Assembly: GCF_014041995.1 (NCBI RefSeq)
Contig: NZ_CP059492.1
Coordinates: forward strand, 1,240,001-1,304,000
From: Changpingibacter yushuensis
Lineage (GTDB): Bacteria > Actinomycetota > Actinomycetes > Actinomycetales > Actinomycetaceae
Length of the DNA: 64,000 bases
Reading direction: 5' to 3'
Under the pieces are notes generated by a model that worked only from the letters and a program-made list of their open reading frames with translations, was not told the origin of the DNA and ran no database searches. Shown in pieces: positions 1-8,545 of the stretch (position 1 is its first letter; every line of letters begins with the position of its first letter). The position numbers and the translations under genes were made by a program.

Positions 1-242
1 ATAAGGATCGAAGCCCGTACGTTCGTCAGGCAGCCGCCCGCTCGTTCAACTTCAGCCTTGGAATGACCATCGCGAGCATAGTTGGCTGGATCTTGCTCTT
101 CACAGTCATACTGGCACCTGTCTCATTGGTGATCTGGATCGTGGTGCTCATCTTTGAGATCTACTACCCGATCAAGGCTGCGCTAGCTGCCGCCCGATAC
201 GAGGCGGCCGACTACCCGTTCCAAATCCCAGTATTGAAGTGA
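1..242 (+). CDS. DUF4870 domain-containing membrane protein, 3' part only
   Basis: The open frame enters the window without a start and stops at the TGA at 240-242, so only the last 79 residues are visible. They contain two closely spaced hydrophobic segments (around VGWILLFTVILAPVSLVIW and the following IVVLIFEIYY) and then a short polar tail ending ADYPFQIPVLK. This hydrophobic hairpin followed by YYPIKAALAAARYEA is the pattern of the DUF4870 (Tic20-like) family of small membrane proteins of unknown function. A strong hairpin follows 14 bases after the stop. The family assignment rests on overall pattern only. Confidence 0.7.
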   Translation, partial: KDRSPYVRQAAARSFNFSLGMTIASIVGWILLFTVILAPVSLVIWIVVLIFEIYYPIKAALAAARYEAADYPFQIPVLK

Positions 243-256
243 TCCCGGGCCGAGCG

Positions 257-288
257 TGATTGGGCTGCGCACTGGCGCAGCCCAATCA
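257..288 (+). terminator. Rho-independent terminator after the DUF4870 gene
   Basis: A perfect 14-bp inverted repeat (257-270 with 275-288, loop ACTG) is followed by ATTGCTT. It lies just downstream of the stop codon at 242. Confidence 0.75.
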
Positions 289-405
289 TTGCTTAGTCAC
301 AGGTGGTGGACCAGCTGGCTGCGACCATTCGAGCATCCCCCGTCTGAGCTCCGAACAAGCCACGCGTACAACCACCACACCCGTACTACCAATGCAGGCA
401 TAACA

Positions 406-437
406 AAGCCGGTGATTCCTCGTGGAATCACCGGCTT
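406..437 (-). terminator. Rho-independent terminator of rpsT
   Basis: A perfect 14-bp stem (406-419 with 424-437, 4-base loop) lies 33 bases beyond the rpsT stop. Read on the minus strand it is followed by a T-rich run (TTTGTTA). Confidence 0.8.
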
Positions 438-470
438 AGCGCTATATAGAAAAGCTTCAGAGGCTCAGCC

Positions 471-737
471 TCACTTGCCCATCTTCTCAACCTGGCTCGC
501 AAGCTTTGACTTGCGGTTTGCTGCCTGGTTCTTGTGGATGACACCCTTGGAGACGGCCACGTCAAGCTTGCGAGTTGCGACGCGCAGCTTCGCTTGTGCA
601 ACCTCAGCATCGCCAGCGACGATTGCTTCACGGGTCTTGCGAACGACGGTCTTCAGCTCAGACTTAACGGCCTGGTTGCGAAGACGGGCCTTCTCATTTG
701 TGAGAACGCGCTTCTTCTGCGACTTGATGTTTGCCAC
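471..737 (-). CDS. rpsT: 30S ribosomal protein S20
   Basis: The 88-residue basic protein begins [20 protein letters not shown], the standard S20 N-terminus, and continues with the conserved helical region [15 protein letters not shown] and a C-terminal segment with [15 protein letters not shown]20 binds 16S rRNA in the body of the small subunit. The full family length is present. The gene is monocistronic, with its own terminator at 406-437. lepA lies a few kilobases away on the other strand, a common arrangement in actinobacteria. The assignment is secure. Confidence 0.97.
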   Translation of the reverse strand: MANIKSQKKRVLTNEKARLRNQAVKSELKTVVRKTREAIVAGDAEVAQAKLRVATRKLDVAVSKGVIHKNQAANRKSKLASQVEKMGK

Positions 738-899
738 TTGTTAACTCTTTCAACTCAATCGTCATAATGACGATAGATGTACATGGTCGGTGAGGGATAT
801 GCCATCGGCGGGACTGGGACAGTGGGGTGTCCGTGGAGTGCCTTTGGCTGGACCTACCACCCGACCAGGTGTGAAGTCCAAGGACTAACTGTACCAGAG

Positions 900-1541
900 T
901 TATTGGTTTATCTCACGGATGGCTTGAACAACTTTTGTGAATCGTGCTGCATCGATGGAAGCGCCTTCGCGTCTGACTTGGTCCGGATGCACGCATAGCA
1001 ATCGGTCGATCCGCACTTCTGAGGGGCGGCCTTTGGAGTCCCACTGGCCTGAGCCGATGTCCATCCATTCTGCTCCGTTCGACGCGACAGAATGGCCGCG
1101 CACGTTGTCCTTACTAGTCATTTGGGCGATTACGATGCATCTGGCGAACTTGGCTAGCACAAGTACCGGGCGATCCTTTCCAAGAGAGCGGTCCTCTGCA
1201 TAAGGGACCCAGGTCCAGACAACTTCTCCTGGATCGGGATCGCTGTCGGCTTCCGGCCGGTACTCAAAACGCGGCAGGCCCAGACTTGCGACGTCGAAGA
1301 CCTTTGGAATGTCGCCACGATGGGGTAGATCCGCCGAAGAACGCGCAACCTGCATCGGCTCTTGAGGTTGTCCAGAGCCAGGGGTGGCACCGGAGCCATA
1401 TGTGGGCTCGGGGTGCACGGTGGCGGCCCTTTTGGCCAAGGATGCCTGCGAATGCGAAGTGGCAGGTGCCTTGTGGGCGCGCTTCATTTCGCTGTGGATG
1501 ATGCTTCCCGCTATGCCGGCAATGCGTTTCATGATTCCCAT
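900..1541 (-). CDS. PemK/MazF-like family protein
   Basis: The protein has 213 residues. Residues 1-100 are low-complexity and not conserved. From about residue 105 the sequence GEVVWTWVPYAEDRSLGKDR and the following PVLVLA match the PemK/MazF beta-barrel, where the first strands carry the substrate-facing loop. It ends with RLLCVHPDQVRREGASIDAARF. MazF/PemK proteins are usually mRNA-cleaving toxins of two-gene systems, but no antitoxin gene is visible on either side. In actinobacteria such solitary versions are often found near lepA and rpsT, as here. Ribonuclease activity is therefore inferred from the fold only. The long N-terminal extension may mean the true start lies further downstream. 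Confidence 0.7.
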   Translation of the reverse strand: MGIMKRIAGIAGSIIHSEMKRAHKAPATSHSQASLAKRAATVHPEPTYGSGATPGSGQPQEPMQVARSSADLPHRGDIPKVFDVASLGLPRFEYRPEADSDPDPGEVVWTWVPYAEDRSLGKDRPVLVLAKFARCIVIAQMTSKDNVRGHSVASNGAEWMDIGSGQWDSKGRPSEVRIDRLLCVHPDQVRREGASIDAARFTKVVQAIREINQ

Positions 1542-1711
1542 TGACTACCTCTGATCGAACAACCAATATGGATCTCGCCTATTATTACCTATAGATGCGG
1601 TTGGGTGCTTGGCGTTTATCGTTCTTCGACGTCGGCGCCCGAAGGCATGTTTCATACCTTTCTTGGGATTTGAACTTTCGCCAGGATCTCAAATGAACGA
1701 ATGGATATCGT

Positions 1712-2761
1712 GTGAGTGAGTCGGACAGCATTGATGATTTCCTCGCGGGTGCCTCCGATGGAAATACCCCGAAGAAGAAAACCAATGGAATCAAGGTGAC
1801 TCTGCTTGTACTCACAGTAATTCTTGCGATGGTTGTGGGAACTGTGGCAACTCTGGCCTACTTCGCCAATCGCTCGGTGACCAACATGCAGGAGCTTGGC
1901 GATCCATTTGCCGAGCTGACTGACCGCCCAACTCGGGCCGCGACTACGGATGGCGAAGATGCCCCGGTCAACTTCCTCATTATGGGCTCAGATTCACGGA
2001 TTTCCGCCGGAGATGTCAATGACTGGAAGTTCGGGGCGCAGCGCACCGATGCACTCATGTTGCTTCAGATCTCTGGAGATCGGCAACACATCGCCGTCAT
2101 GTCTATCCCGCGTGACTCATGGGTGACAATCGATGGATTTGGCGAGGCAAAGATCAACGCGGCGTACTCTTACGGCGGCCCGGCCCTCACGATCAAGACT
2201 GTAGAGCAGCTTACGGGTGTTCATATTGACCACATTGCCGCAGTGGACTTCACAACCTTCGAGCAGCTGACCGACATCGTCGGGGGAGTGGATGTGTCCA
2301 CCACCGATGGGACTCAGCACCTTAATGGCGCGGACGCCTTGAAGTTTGTTCGCGAACGCTACAGTTTGCCGCGAGGCGATTTCGATCGTGTGCGTCGCCA
2401 ACAGCTATGGATGTCGGCTGTTATGAAGAAGGTGCTCTCTCAGGAAACCCTTTCCTCGCCAACCAAGATTATGGATATTCTCAACTCCATGAGCGAGTAT
2501 GTTTCGTTTGATGATTCGCTCGGCATCACGGATCTCGTTTCGCTCGGGTCGTCGCTTCGTTCTCTGGACAAGGACAACATCATCATGTTTACCGCGCCGG
2601 TAGCGGGAACGGGCACCTCAGATAACGGGCAGTCAATTGTCAATCTGGATATGGATGCGCTGACGTCAGTGTCCAAGGCCTTCCAGACCGACACTGTCAG
2701 TTCATATGTTGCGCTCCACTCGGATTCCCTAGACACACTGACTTCGCGCCCGGTGGACTAG
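1712..2761 (+). CDS. LytR-CpsA-Psr (LCP) family cell-wall polymer ligase
   Basis: The protein has 349 residues. A cytoplasmic stretch of about 27 residues is followed by one membrane segment (about residues 27-52) and an extracellular LCP domain. LCP motifs are visible: GSDSR near 92, RTDALMLL near 111, SIPRDSWV near 131, KINAAYSYGG near 147 and the Arg-rich VRERYSLPRGDFDRVRRQQ near 213. These Arg/Asp residues bind the pyrophosphate of lipid-linked polymers in the family. LCP enzymes transfer teichoic acids, arabinogalactan or other glycopolymers to peptidoglycan; the substrate here cannot be read from the sequence. GTG at 1712 is used as the start because nearby ATGs are out of frame. Confidence 0.88.
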   Translation: MSESDSIDDFLAGASDGNTPKKKTNGIKVTLLVLTVILAMVVGTVATLAYFANRSVTNMQELGDPFAELTDRPTRAATTDGEDAPVNFLIMGSDSRISAGDVNDWKFGAQRTDALMLLQISGDRQHIAVMSIPRDSWVTIDGFGEAKINAAYSYGGPALTIKTVEQLTGVHIDHIAAVDFTTFEQLTDIVGGVDVSTTDGTQHLNGADALKFVRERYSLPRGDFDRVRRQQLWMSAVMKKVLSQETLSSPTKIMDILNSMSEYVSFDDSLGITDLVSLGSSLRSLDKDNIIMFTAPVAGTGTSDNGQSIVNLDMDALTSVSKAFQTDTVSSYVALHSDSLDTLTSRPVD

Positions 2762-2899
2762 AGCGGATCTGGCGGATCGAGCTGGAAGCTGGCCGGAGCA
2801 ATGGTGCGGGCAGACCTCCGCGCTGGACCAAGCTGTGCACGGCGCTGGTACTGGAAGTCGCGGAGCCACTTCTCAGGCTGCGGCGCCGCCTCCGAACTC

Positions 2900-3397
2900 T
2901 CAGAGCTCGCTGCCTCCTGCATCGGAGAAGAGAAGCTCAGTAAGCATAACGTGCACCTTTTCGACATGAGGAATATCGGGAAGCGGTAGCGGATCGTCTG
3001 CAGAAGTCTGCAGAATCAAGGTGCCGCATCCAAAGATTCGATCAGTGAATCCGTGCTCATATGACACATCGGAAATTCGAGACAGAGGAAGATCGTGGCC
3101 CGTCTTTGTTAGAACGCCCTTGCGAGTGATGAGCCTTCGATTCGTTATTGTGTAGGTGGCGAAGAGCCAGTTTAGCCAAGGCCACACGAACACGAAAACC
3201 AAGACCACCAACGCCACTGCCACAATTACAAAGGTGCTGACGGGCCGCCAGTCTTGTGGAGCAAACACCGCCCCCAACACTGCCGCAACGATCACCACCA
3301 CGCTGCCAGCAATGTTCGGGAACAACGCCTTTAGATGGGTGCGCACATGCAGAATGACGTACTCATCTTTGCCAAGTAGCTTCGGTGAAAGTTTCAT
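2900..3397 (-). CDS. PH domain-containing membrane protein (DUF304/YdbS type)
   Basis: The protein has 165 residues from the ATG that gives MKLSPKLLGKDEYVI; seven more codons upstream (to 3418) are also open. Two membrane segments (IAGSVVVIVAAVLGAVFA and FVIVAVALVVLVFVFVWPWL) are followed by the bacterial PH-like domain: TYTITNRRLITRKGVLTK, then SRISDVSYEHGFTDRIFGCG and TLILQTSADDPLPLPDIPHV. This is the standard layout of actinobacterial bPH proteins, whose function is unknown. It is convergent with the LCP gene. The frame following its stop on this strand stays open to 2758 but is not needed for a family-length product. Confidence 0.82.
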   Translation of the reverse strand: MKLSPKLLGKDEYVILHVRTHLKALFPNIAGSVVVIVAAVLGAVFAPQDWRPVSTFVIVAVALVVLVFVFVWPWLNWLFATYTITNRRLITRKGVLTKTGHDLPLSRISDVSYEHGFTDRIFGCGTLILQTSADDPLPLPDIPHVEKVHVMLTELLFSDAGGSEL

Positions 3398-3452
3398 GGA
3401 GCCAATCGTGTCACACAATAGGTCAACTTGGATCGATCATCGCCCAGAATCT

Positions 3453-3488
3453 CAGGTTGACTAGCATCGTCAGGTTGACCGGCATCAG
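3453..3488. repeat. Two 18-bp direct repeats
   Basis: CAGGTTGACTAGCATCGT at 3453-3470 is followed directly by CAGGTTGACCGGCATCAG at 3471-3488. This lies in the 0.3-kb gap between two minus-strand genes, next to the larger array at 3538. Confidence 0.7.
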
Positions 3489-3537
3489 TTACGGAAGATC
3501 GCTGCGGACCTCAGACCACGGAGCTTAGGTATTCGCC

Positions 3538-3684
3538 GCGAGCCGTGTCTTTTCAAACGCGAGCCGTGTCTTTTCAAACGCGAGCCGTGTCTTTTCAAAC
3601 GCGAGCCGTGTCTTTTCAAACGCGAGCCGTGTCTTTTCAAACGCGAGCCGTGTCTTTTCAAACGCGAGCCGTGTCATTTCACAT
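3538..3684. repeat. 21-bp tandem array, six exact copies plus one diverged
   Basis: GCGAGCCGTGTCTTTTCAAA plus C is repeated head to tail at 3538, 3559, 3580, 3601, 3622 and 3643 without a mismatch. A diverged seventh copy follows at 3664-3684, 18 bases from the end of the minus-strand gene at 3703. There are no spacers, so it is not CRISPR. Because 21 is a multiple of three, the array gives an open frame (VSFQTRA repeated), but there is no supporting start signal and that frame runs on antisense to a real gene. The exact copies point to recent slippage or recombination. Confidence 0.92.
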
Positions 3685-3702
3685 GAGTGAGGTTGGAGCC
3701 TT

Positions 3703-4314
3703 CTACACCAATGAAATCAGCGCAACGATAGCGAAGAAGGTGCTTATGGGAATCGCAAGCATTGTTGCGATGGCACTGACCAGCGTCACTCGCAGATCAG
3801 GCTTGAGGTAGGGCGCATTGGCGGTGCCCCCGGCGGCGGCAACTGCGGCACGTTGGGCTGCCTCCACGCCCGGCATCCACGTCTCCCGGCGGTTGGAGGC
3901 TTGAATCTGCGCTTCGCGCTGGCGCTGGAGTTCAGGATCGGCGAGAGACGAATCAGATCGAGGAAGCTCGGTTCCGGATTCGTCCAGCACGATGACTTCT
4001 TGCCCGGTGGTATCGGAACTGTTGACGAACGACGTCGTCGTCCCGGCTGCGTTCGTGGACTTCCATTTTTCGACGGCTGTTTGAAGCTGGTGGCGCCGCC
4101 AACCGAAGAAGGCGGTGACAACGATCCCTAGGATTCCAAAGGCCAAAGGGAGCCATGACAATGGACCATCACTTCGTGCAAGCACGAGGTATCCAAGCCC
4201 TGTGGAGAGAAGGCTCGCGCCGGCTGCCACTTCGATCAGTGCGCGCCCCGGGGTTCGGGAGATTTGCTCGAAAATCGGGAGCAGGTCTTTGAGTCCGCCG
4301 TATCTCATGAACAT
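3703..4314 (-). CDS. Unrecognised membrane protein, three predicted segments
   Basis: The protein has 203 residues and I do not recognise its family. Hydrophobic segments lie at about 26-46 (LIEVAAGASLLSTGLGYLVL), 53-72 (SWLPLAFGILGIVVTAFFGW) and 177-202 at the C-terminus. Between the second and third lies a hydrophilic stretch of roughly 100 residues with an Arg/Gln-rich part (DPELQRQREAQIQASNRRE). The first pair with the WRRH motif after it resembles the membrane hairpin of many small actinobacterial proteins. Codon use looks normal, which supports it being real. The start may be ATG 4314 or the ATG two codons later. No function is proposed. Confidence 0.6.
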   Translation of the reverse strand: MFMRYGGLKDLLPIFEQISRTPGRALIEVAAGASLLSTGLGYLVLARSDGPLSWLPLAFGILGIVVTAFFGWRRHQLQTAVEKWKSTNAAGTTTSFVNSSDTTGQEVIVLDESGTELPRSDSSLADPELQRQREAQIQASNRRETWMPGVEAAQRAAVAAAGGTANAPYLKPDLRVTLVSAIATMLAIPISTFFAIVALISLV

Positions 4315-4515
4315 GTTTCCAGTGAATCACCTGATACTGGGCATTAATAGAGAGTTCGTTTGCCGTTCGCTCCCGGCGCAGGGGCGCTCTTGTCTTCTGC
4401 GGTCCAACACTGCTTGGAGATGACTCACGATGCAGCAGGTTGCAGGGGAACTCCTATTCTCTGCGGTCCAACGCCCTTTGCAGATGGCTCGCGAACGTTG
4501 GCGCCCAGAGATTGT

Positions 4516-4620
4516 GGCGTGACGTGCGGCGGGTGCGGCGTGACGTGCGGCGGGTGCGGTGGGATTTGTTGCGGGTGCGGTGGGATTTGTTGCGGGTGTG
4601 GCGTGCCTCGCGGCAAGTGT
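4516..4620. repeat. 21-bp tandem array upstream of lepA (five units)
   Basis: Two identical units (GGCGTGACGTGCGGCGGGTG plus C at 4516 and 4537) are followed by two of a second type (GGTGGGATTTGTTGCGGGTG plus C/T at 4558 and 4579) and a diverged fifth at 4600-4620. The unit length is constant, so the two types derive from one ancestral repeat. Just upstream, the segments around 4394 and 4456 share CTGCGGTCCAAC within an imperfect duplication of about 37 bp. Apart from this and the lepA promoter, the gap 4315-4693 holds no recognisable gene. Confidence 0.85.
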
Positions 4621-4659
4621 GGTGGGAATCGCGATGAGCGGCTTCGGCGTGCAACCAAC

Positions 4660-4665
4660 TACAAT
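4660..4665 (+). promoter_or_regulatory. Probable -10 element of lepA
   Basis: TACAAT lies 28 bases before the GTG start of lepA. No convincing -35 is visible at 17-18 bases upstream, so this is tentative. Confidence 0.4.
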
Positions 4666-4693
4666 TGCAAGGACTATCCATAGAAGGAGTACC

Positions 4694-6547
4694 GTGCCCG
4701 TCTCAACACCAGCTGAGCAGAGTGCAATTCAGCCTGCTGCCACCCAGCCCGAGCTGATCCGCAACTTCTGCATCATCGCCCACATCGACCATGGCAAGTC
4801 GACGTTGGCTGATCGGATGTTGCAACTCACGGGAGTGGTGGATCCGCGCGCAATGCGTGATCAGTACCTCGACAGAATGGATATTGAACGCGAACGCGGC
4901 ATCACGATTAAGTCGCAGGCCGTTCGCATGCCCTGGACTGTTGATGGCCAGGCATATGCGCTCAACATGATTGATACCCCGGGGCACGTTGATTTCTCGT
5001 ATGAGGTCAACCGCTCGCTCGCGGCATGCGAAGGCGCAATCCTCTTAGTGGACGCCACTCAGGGAATTGAAGCGCAGACTCTGGCAAACCTGTACATGGC
5101 GCTAGAGAACGATTTGACCATCATCCCGGTTCTCAACAAGATTGATCTGCCTTCTGCTCAGCCTGAGAAGATTGCGGGCGAAGTCGCTTCGCTACTTGGC
5201 GTGGACCCATCGGAGTGCATCGCTGTTTCTGGAAAGACGGGCGAAGGCGTTGAAGCGCTTCTCAATCGAATCGTTGCCGAGGTAGCGCCTCCAGTTGGCG
5301 ACCCAGAGGGCCGCACGCGTGCCATGATCTTTGATTCGGTGTATGACACCTACCGCGGAGTCATCACATATATCAGGGTGAAAGACGGCAAGCTTTCTCC
5401 TCGCGATCGTATTCAGATGATGTCAACGGGCGCGGTTCATGAACTCCTGGAGATCGGCGTTATCTCCCCGGAGCCAACTCCTTCGAAGGGGCTCGGCGTG
5501 GGGGAAGTGGGATACCTGATCACTGGTGTGAAGGACGTTCGCCAGTCGCGTGTGGGTGACACGGTGACTCTGCTTGCCAAGCCAGCTTCCGAAGCGCTCG
5601 CGGGATATAAAGACCCCATGCCTATGGTCTATTCGGGCATCTATCCGATCGACGGTTCGGATTACCCGGATCTGCGCGATGCTCTGGACAAACTCAAACT
5701 CAATGACGCGGCGCTACAGTACGAACCGGAGAACTCCGTGGCTTTGGGCTTCGGTTTCCGATGTGGCTTTCTTGGCCTTCTACATCTGGAGATCATTCGC
5801 GAACGTATTGAGCGCGAATTCAACATCGATATCATCGCCACCGCGCCATCCGTGGTGTATCGGGTCGTGACCGACGACGGCACCGAAGTCACGGTGACGA
5901 ACCCTTCTGAGTTCCCAGATGGCAAGGCTTCCCATATCTTCGAACCCATCGTCAAAGCCACCTTGCTCACGCCATCCGATTACGTTGGAACCCTTATGGA
6001 GCTGTGCCAACAGCGCCGTGGAAGTTTGGATGGGATGGATTACATCTCTGAGGACCGCGTGGAGCTTCACTATGTCCTGCCGTTGGCGGAAGTTGTGACG
6101 GACTTCTTCGATCAGCTCAAGAGCCGCACCAAGGGGTACGCCTCCCTCGATTACGAGATGTCAGGCGAACAAGAAGCGGACCTCGTCAAAGTTGACCTTC
6201 TACTCAACCACGAACCGGTGGACGCCTTCAGCGCCATTGTCCACCGCGATGCCGCATTCTCTTACGGTTTGGAGATCACGAAGAAGCTGAAAGAACTCAT
6301 TCCTCGCCAACAGTTTGAAATCCCGGTTCAGGCCGCGGTGGGTGCGCGAGTCATTGCCCGTGAAACCATCAAGGCCGTTCGCAAGGATGTTCTTGCCAAG
6401 TGCTATGGCGGAGACGTCTCTAGGAAGCGCAAACTGTTGGAGAAGCAAAAGGAGGGAAAGAAACGCATGAAGAACATCGGCCGGGTAGAAGTACCTCAGG
6501 AAGCCTTTGTTGCGGCTCTCACCTCGGATGCACCAACGGGTAAATAG
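4694..6547 (+). CDS. lepA: Elongation factor 4 (LepA), translational GTPase
   Basis: The protein has 617 residues from GTG 4694. This start was chosen because AGGAG sits at 4685-4689 and it gives the family length; the frame is open upstream only because the 21-bp repeats lack stops. The G1 motif AHIDHGKST is at about 29-37, followed by the switch region [23 protein letters not shown] and NKIDLP. The C-terminal LepA-specific domain contains [20 protein letters not shown]-like sequence (here [19 protein letters not shown]). LepA acts on the ribosome, promoting back-translocation or assisting initiation under stress. The assignment is secure. Confidence 0.97.
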   Translation: MPVSTPAEQSAIQPAATQPELIRNFCIIAHIDHGKSTLADRMLQLTGVVDPRAMRDQYLDRMDIERERGITIKSQAVRMPWTVDGQAYALNMIDTPGHVDFSYEVNRSLAACEGAILLVDATQGIEAQTLANLYMALENDLTIIPVLNKIDLPSAQPEKIAGEVASLLGVDPSECIAVSGKTGEGVEALLNRIVAEVAPPVGDPEGRTRAMIFDSVYDTYRGVITYIRVKDGKLSPRDRIQMMSTGAVHELLEIGVISPEPTPSKGLGVGEVGYLITGVKDVRQSRVGDTVTLLAKPASEALAGYKDPMPMVYSGIYPIDGSDYPDLRDALDKLKLNDAALQYEPENSVALGFGFRCGFLGLLHLEIIRERIEREFNIDIIATAPSVVYRVVTDDGTEVTVTNPSEFPDGKASHIFEPIVKATLLTPSDYVGTLMELCQQRRGSLDGMDYISEDRVELHYVLPLAEVVTDFFDQLKSRTKGYASLDYEMSGEQEADLVKVDLLLNHEPVDAFSAIVHRDAAFSYGLEITKKLKELIPRQQFEIPVQAAVGARVIARETIKAVRKDVLAKCYGGDVSRKRKLLEKQKEGKKRMKNIGRVEVPQEAFVAALTSDAPTGK

Positions 6548-6570
6548 AACGTTTCGCCAGGGGACAAGCA

Positions 6571-7347
6571 ATGTATGAAGCAGAACTGAACCTTGCACGT
6601 CGCGCACTCGCAACCTATCAGCGGGTGTACGCAGAGACAGGATCCATCGCGATCACACGTCAGAAGCTTCCGGCCGATTTCGCTACGGAATCTGATGAGG
6701 CCATCGAGGCCGCAGTTACTGAGGTCTTGCGCGAGTCCGGAATCCCGATCCAAGGCGAAGAAGCAAGTGCCCACGAATCGTCGTCGACCCGATGGATCAT
6801 TGACCCCATAGACGGCACGTTCAACTTTGCGATGGGTATTCCGTTGCATGGTTTCATCCTGTGCCTCGTGAGTGAAGACCAGCCGGTGCTCGGAGTGATG
6901 AATGCGGCGGGAGAGATCTTGGAAACCGTTGCGGGGCAGGGAACCACACTCGATGGAACCCGCGTCCAGACATCGAGTTCCGATGTGGCCACGGGTACTG
7001 TAAATGTCGGCGATTTCACAACGGCCTCTGATTCGCGGTATCCGAATGATCTGCGGTCCCGGATGCTCCATGTCCTGGGCACCAATACGTCTGGGCGAAT
7101 CCGAATGGTGGGTTCCGCGGCGGTGGACCTAGCGTGGGTTGCCGCCGGACGTTCCGTGGCTTCGATCATCTACTCGAATCATCCGTGGGATACGGCGGCT
7201 GGGGTCCTTGCGGTTCGTGAGTCTGGTGGTGTTGCCTACGATCTTGAGGGCAACTCGTGGTCACTTGGCTCCACTTCGACCCTCACAGCGGCAAGTGATG
7301 CCGTTGCGGACCAGATCTTCGCGCTGGCGGACCTGGCGTTTTCCTGA
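6571..7347 (+). CDS. Inositol monophosphatase family protein
   Basis: The protein has 258 residues. The metal-binding motifs of the family are present: GEE at 62-64, WIIDPIDGTFNF at 75-86 and HPWDTAAGVLAVRE from about 204. The family hydrolyses phosphate monoesters such as inositol phosphate, fructose-1,6-bisphosphate, histidinol phosphate or PAP using Mg2+. In actinobacteria the histidinol-phosphatase role (HisN) is one possibility, but this gene is not next to the his genes and the substrate cannot be decided. It starts 24 bases after lepA and is probably co-transcribed with it. Confidence 0.85.
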   Translation: MYEAELNLARRALATYQRVYAETGSIAITRQKLPADFATESDEAIEAAVTEVLRESGIPIQGEEASAHESSSTRWIIDPIDGTFNFAMGIPLHGFILCLVSEDQPVLGVMNAAGEILETVAGQGTTLDGTRVQTSSSDVATGTVNVGDFTTASDSRYPNDLRSRMLHVLGTNTSGRIRMVGSAAVDLAWVAAGRSVASIIYSNHPWDTAAGVLAVRESGGVAYDLEGNSWSLGSTSTLTAASDAVADQIFALADLAFS

Positions 7348-7414
7348 GACCTTGGCGTGCACGAACCCCAGATGCTTTGAATCGCCAACAGATTCCGGCG
7401 CTGCCTATCTAGGT

Positions 7415-7500
7415 GGTTCACCCGGGTACGGGTGGCTTACGTTTCAGTTTTTGGCGGTTCGCTCACATGGTCGGCTCACCCGGGTACGGGTGGCTCACGT
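7415..7500. repeat. Two 28-bp direct repeats, each an imperfect palindrome
   Basis: Copies at 7415-7442 and 7473-7500 differ at two positions. Each contains CACCCGGGTACGGGTG, which can fold into a 6-bp stem (CACCCG/CGGGTG) with a 4-base loop. They fill most of the gap between the phosphatase gene and trmB. A terminator or protein-binding role is possible but unproven. Confidence 0.75.
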
Positions 7501-7526
7501 CTGCGAATAGGGCATTACATCACAGG

Positions 7527-7532
7527 TAGAAT
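7527..7532 (+). promoter_or_regulatory. -10 element of trmB, leaderless
   Basis: TAGAAT ends 8 bases before GTG 7541, so transcription should begin at or next to the start codon. This decides the trmB start. Confidence 0.6.
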
Positions 7533-7540
7533 TGCGAGCC

Positions 7541-8545
7541 GTGACCACTACACAACCAGCACAAGACGCTCTGGACACAACCGGGGCGGAGCCCGTTCAA
7601 GCTCGATCGGCAGGGCAAGGCGAGCACGTGCGCTCCCGGATTAAGTCCTTTTCCCGCCGAGGTGGGCGAATGGTGCACCAGTATGAGGACCTCCTCGCAG
7701 ATCAGGGTTCCGCGTACGTCATTGACCTTCCGCCTGGTGATACGCCGACGACGATTAGTGCCGACGCCGTTGTAGACCTCGCTTCCGAGTTTGGTCGAGT
7801 GGCACCGCTTGCTGTGGAGATTGGCCCGGGTTCAGGCGAGCAGATGGTGGATTTCGCTGGCAAGAACCCTGATTGGGATGTGCTGGCTGTGGAGGCTTGG
7901 CATCCAGGAGTGGCTCGCTGCGTAGCACACGCAGTCAAGGCAGGGGTCAGAAACGTGCGAATTGTCGAGGGCGATGCTGCGCAGCTTTTGCCTATCATCT
8001 TCGGCTTAACGGGTGCTGGTATCGACGATCCTGACGTCATTATTGAAGAACCTGGATCGGTAGACGCACATCTCCCCGGCAGTGCGAATGCTAGGGCACA
8101 GATGCTGTGGACCTTCTTTCCGGATCCATGGCGCAAGGCCCGCCATCGCAAGCGGCGTCTTGTGGCGCCTGCCTTTGCTGGAGTGGCGGCCGGCATCTTA
8201 GCTCCGGGCGGAGTATGGCGCCTTGCAACTGACTGGGACGACTACGCTTGGCAGATGCGCGACACTATTGAGGACTCGCCGTTCTTCACTAATGACTTTG
8301 CGGGTCAGCGCCCGGATGCGGCAGATCCAGAGCCCCACCGGGGCGGCTTCGCTCCGCGCTGGGATGGACGCCTCCTGACTCGTTTCGAAGAACGCGGCAT
8401 TCAGGCTGGGCGCACTATCCACGATATTGCGGCGCGCCGGATCGATTGGGCCGCAGGCGAGGGAGCCACAGCAAGTCCCGTGACTTCATATGGGGTCCAA
8501 GAACAGGGATCGGCTCGCGGCGCCGTAGGATCGGATGCCTCCTGA
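7541..8545 (+). CDS. trmB: tRNA (guanine-N7-)-methyltransferase TrmB
   Basis: The protein has 334 residues from GTG 7541; a TTG nine bases upstream overlaps the -10 box and is rejected. The SAM-binding motif EIGPGSG is at about 93-99. The TrmB signature FFPDPW followed by RKARHRKRR starts at about 192 and forms the tRNA-binding/catalytic region. The enzyme methylates G46 in the variable loop of tRNAs. The N-terminus carries about 75 residues beyond the catalytic core, longer than enterobacterial TrmB but usual for actinobacteria. It overlaps hemW by one base (TGATG), suggesting translational coupling. Confidence 0.93.
   Translation: MTTTQPAQDALDTTGAEPVQARSAGQGEHVRSRIKSFSRRGGRMVHQYEDLLADQGSAYVIDLPPGDTPTTISADAVVDLASEFGRVAPLAVEIGPGSGEQMVDFAGKNPDWDVLAVEAWHPGVARCVAHAVKAGVRNVRIVEGDAAQLLPIIFGLTGAGIDDPDVIIEEPGSVDAHLPGSANARAQMLWTFFPDPWRKARHRKRRLVAPAFAGVAAGILAPGGVWRLATDWDDYAWQMRDTIEDSPFFTNDFAGQRPDAADPEPHRGGFAPRWDGRLLTRFEERGIQAGRTIHDIAARRIDWAAGEGATASPVTSYGVQEQGSARGAVGSDAS

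Noticed and set aside
784-867. tRNA-like pairing TGGTCGG with CCGACCA about 70 bases apart
   Set aside because: No T-loop (GTTC-A), D-arm or anticodon stem fits between.
2758-2967. Frame-shifted extension of the PH-domain protein
   Set aside because: The open frame reads through to a stop overlapping the LCP gene stop, but the protein is already at family length. Sequencing would be needed to show a frameshift.
3538-3684. CRISPR array
   Set aside because: Units are head to tail with no spacers, and there are no cas genes.
3545-3811. Repeat-coding ORF (VSFQTRA repeats)
   Set aside because: Starts within the array without a ribosome binding site and runs antisense through the end of a better supported gene.
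4559-4693. Upstream extension of LepA by 45 residues
   Set aside because: It would translate the 21-bp repeats; GTG 4694 has a good ribosome binding site and gives the family length.
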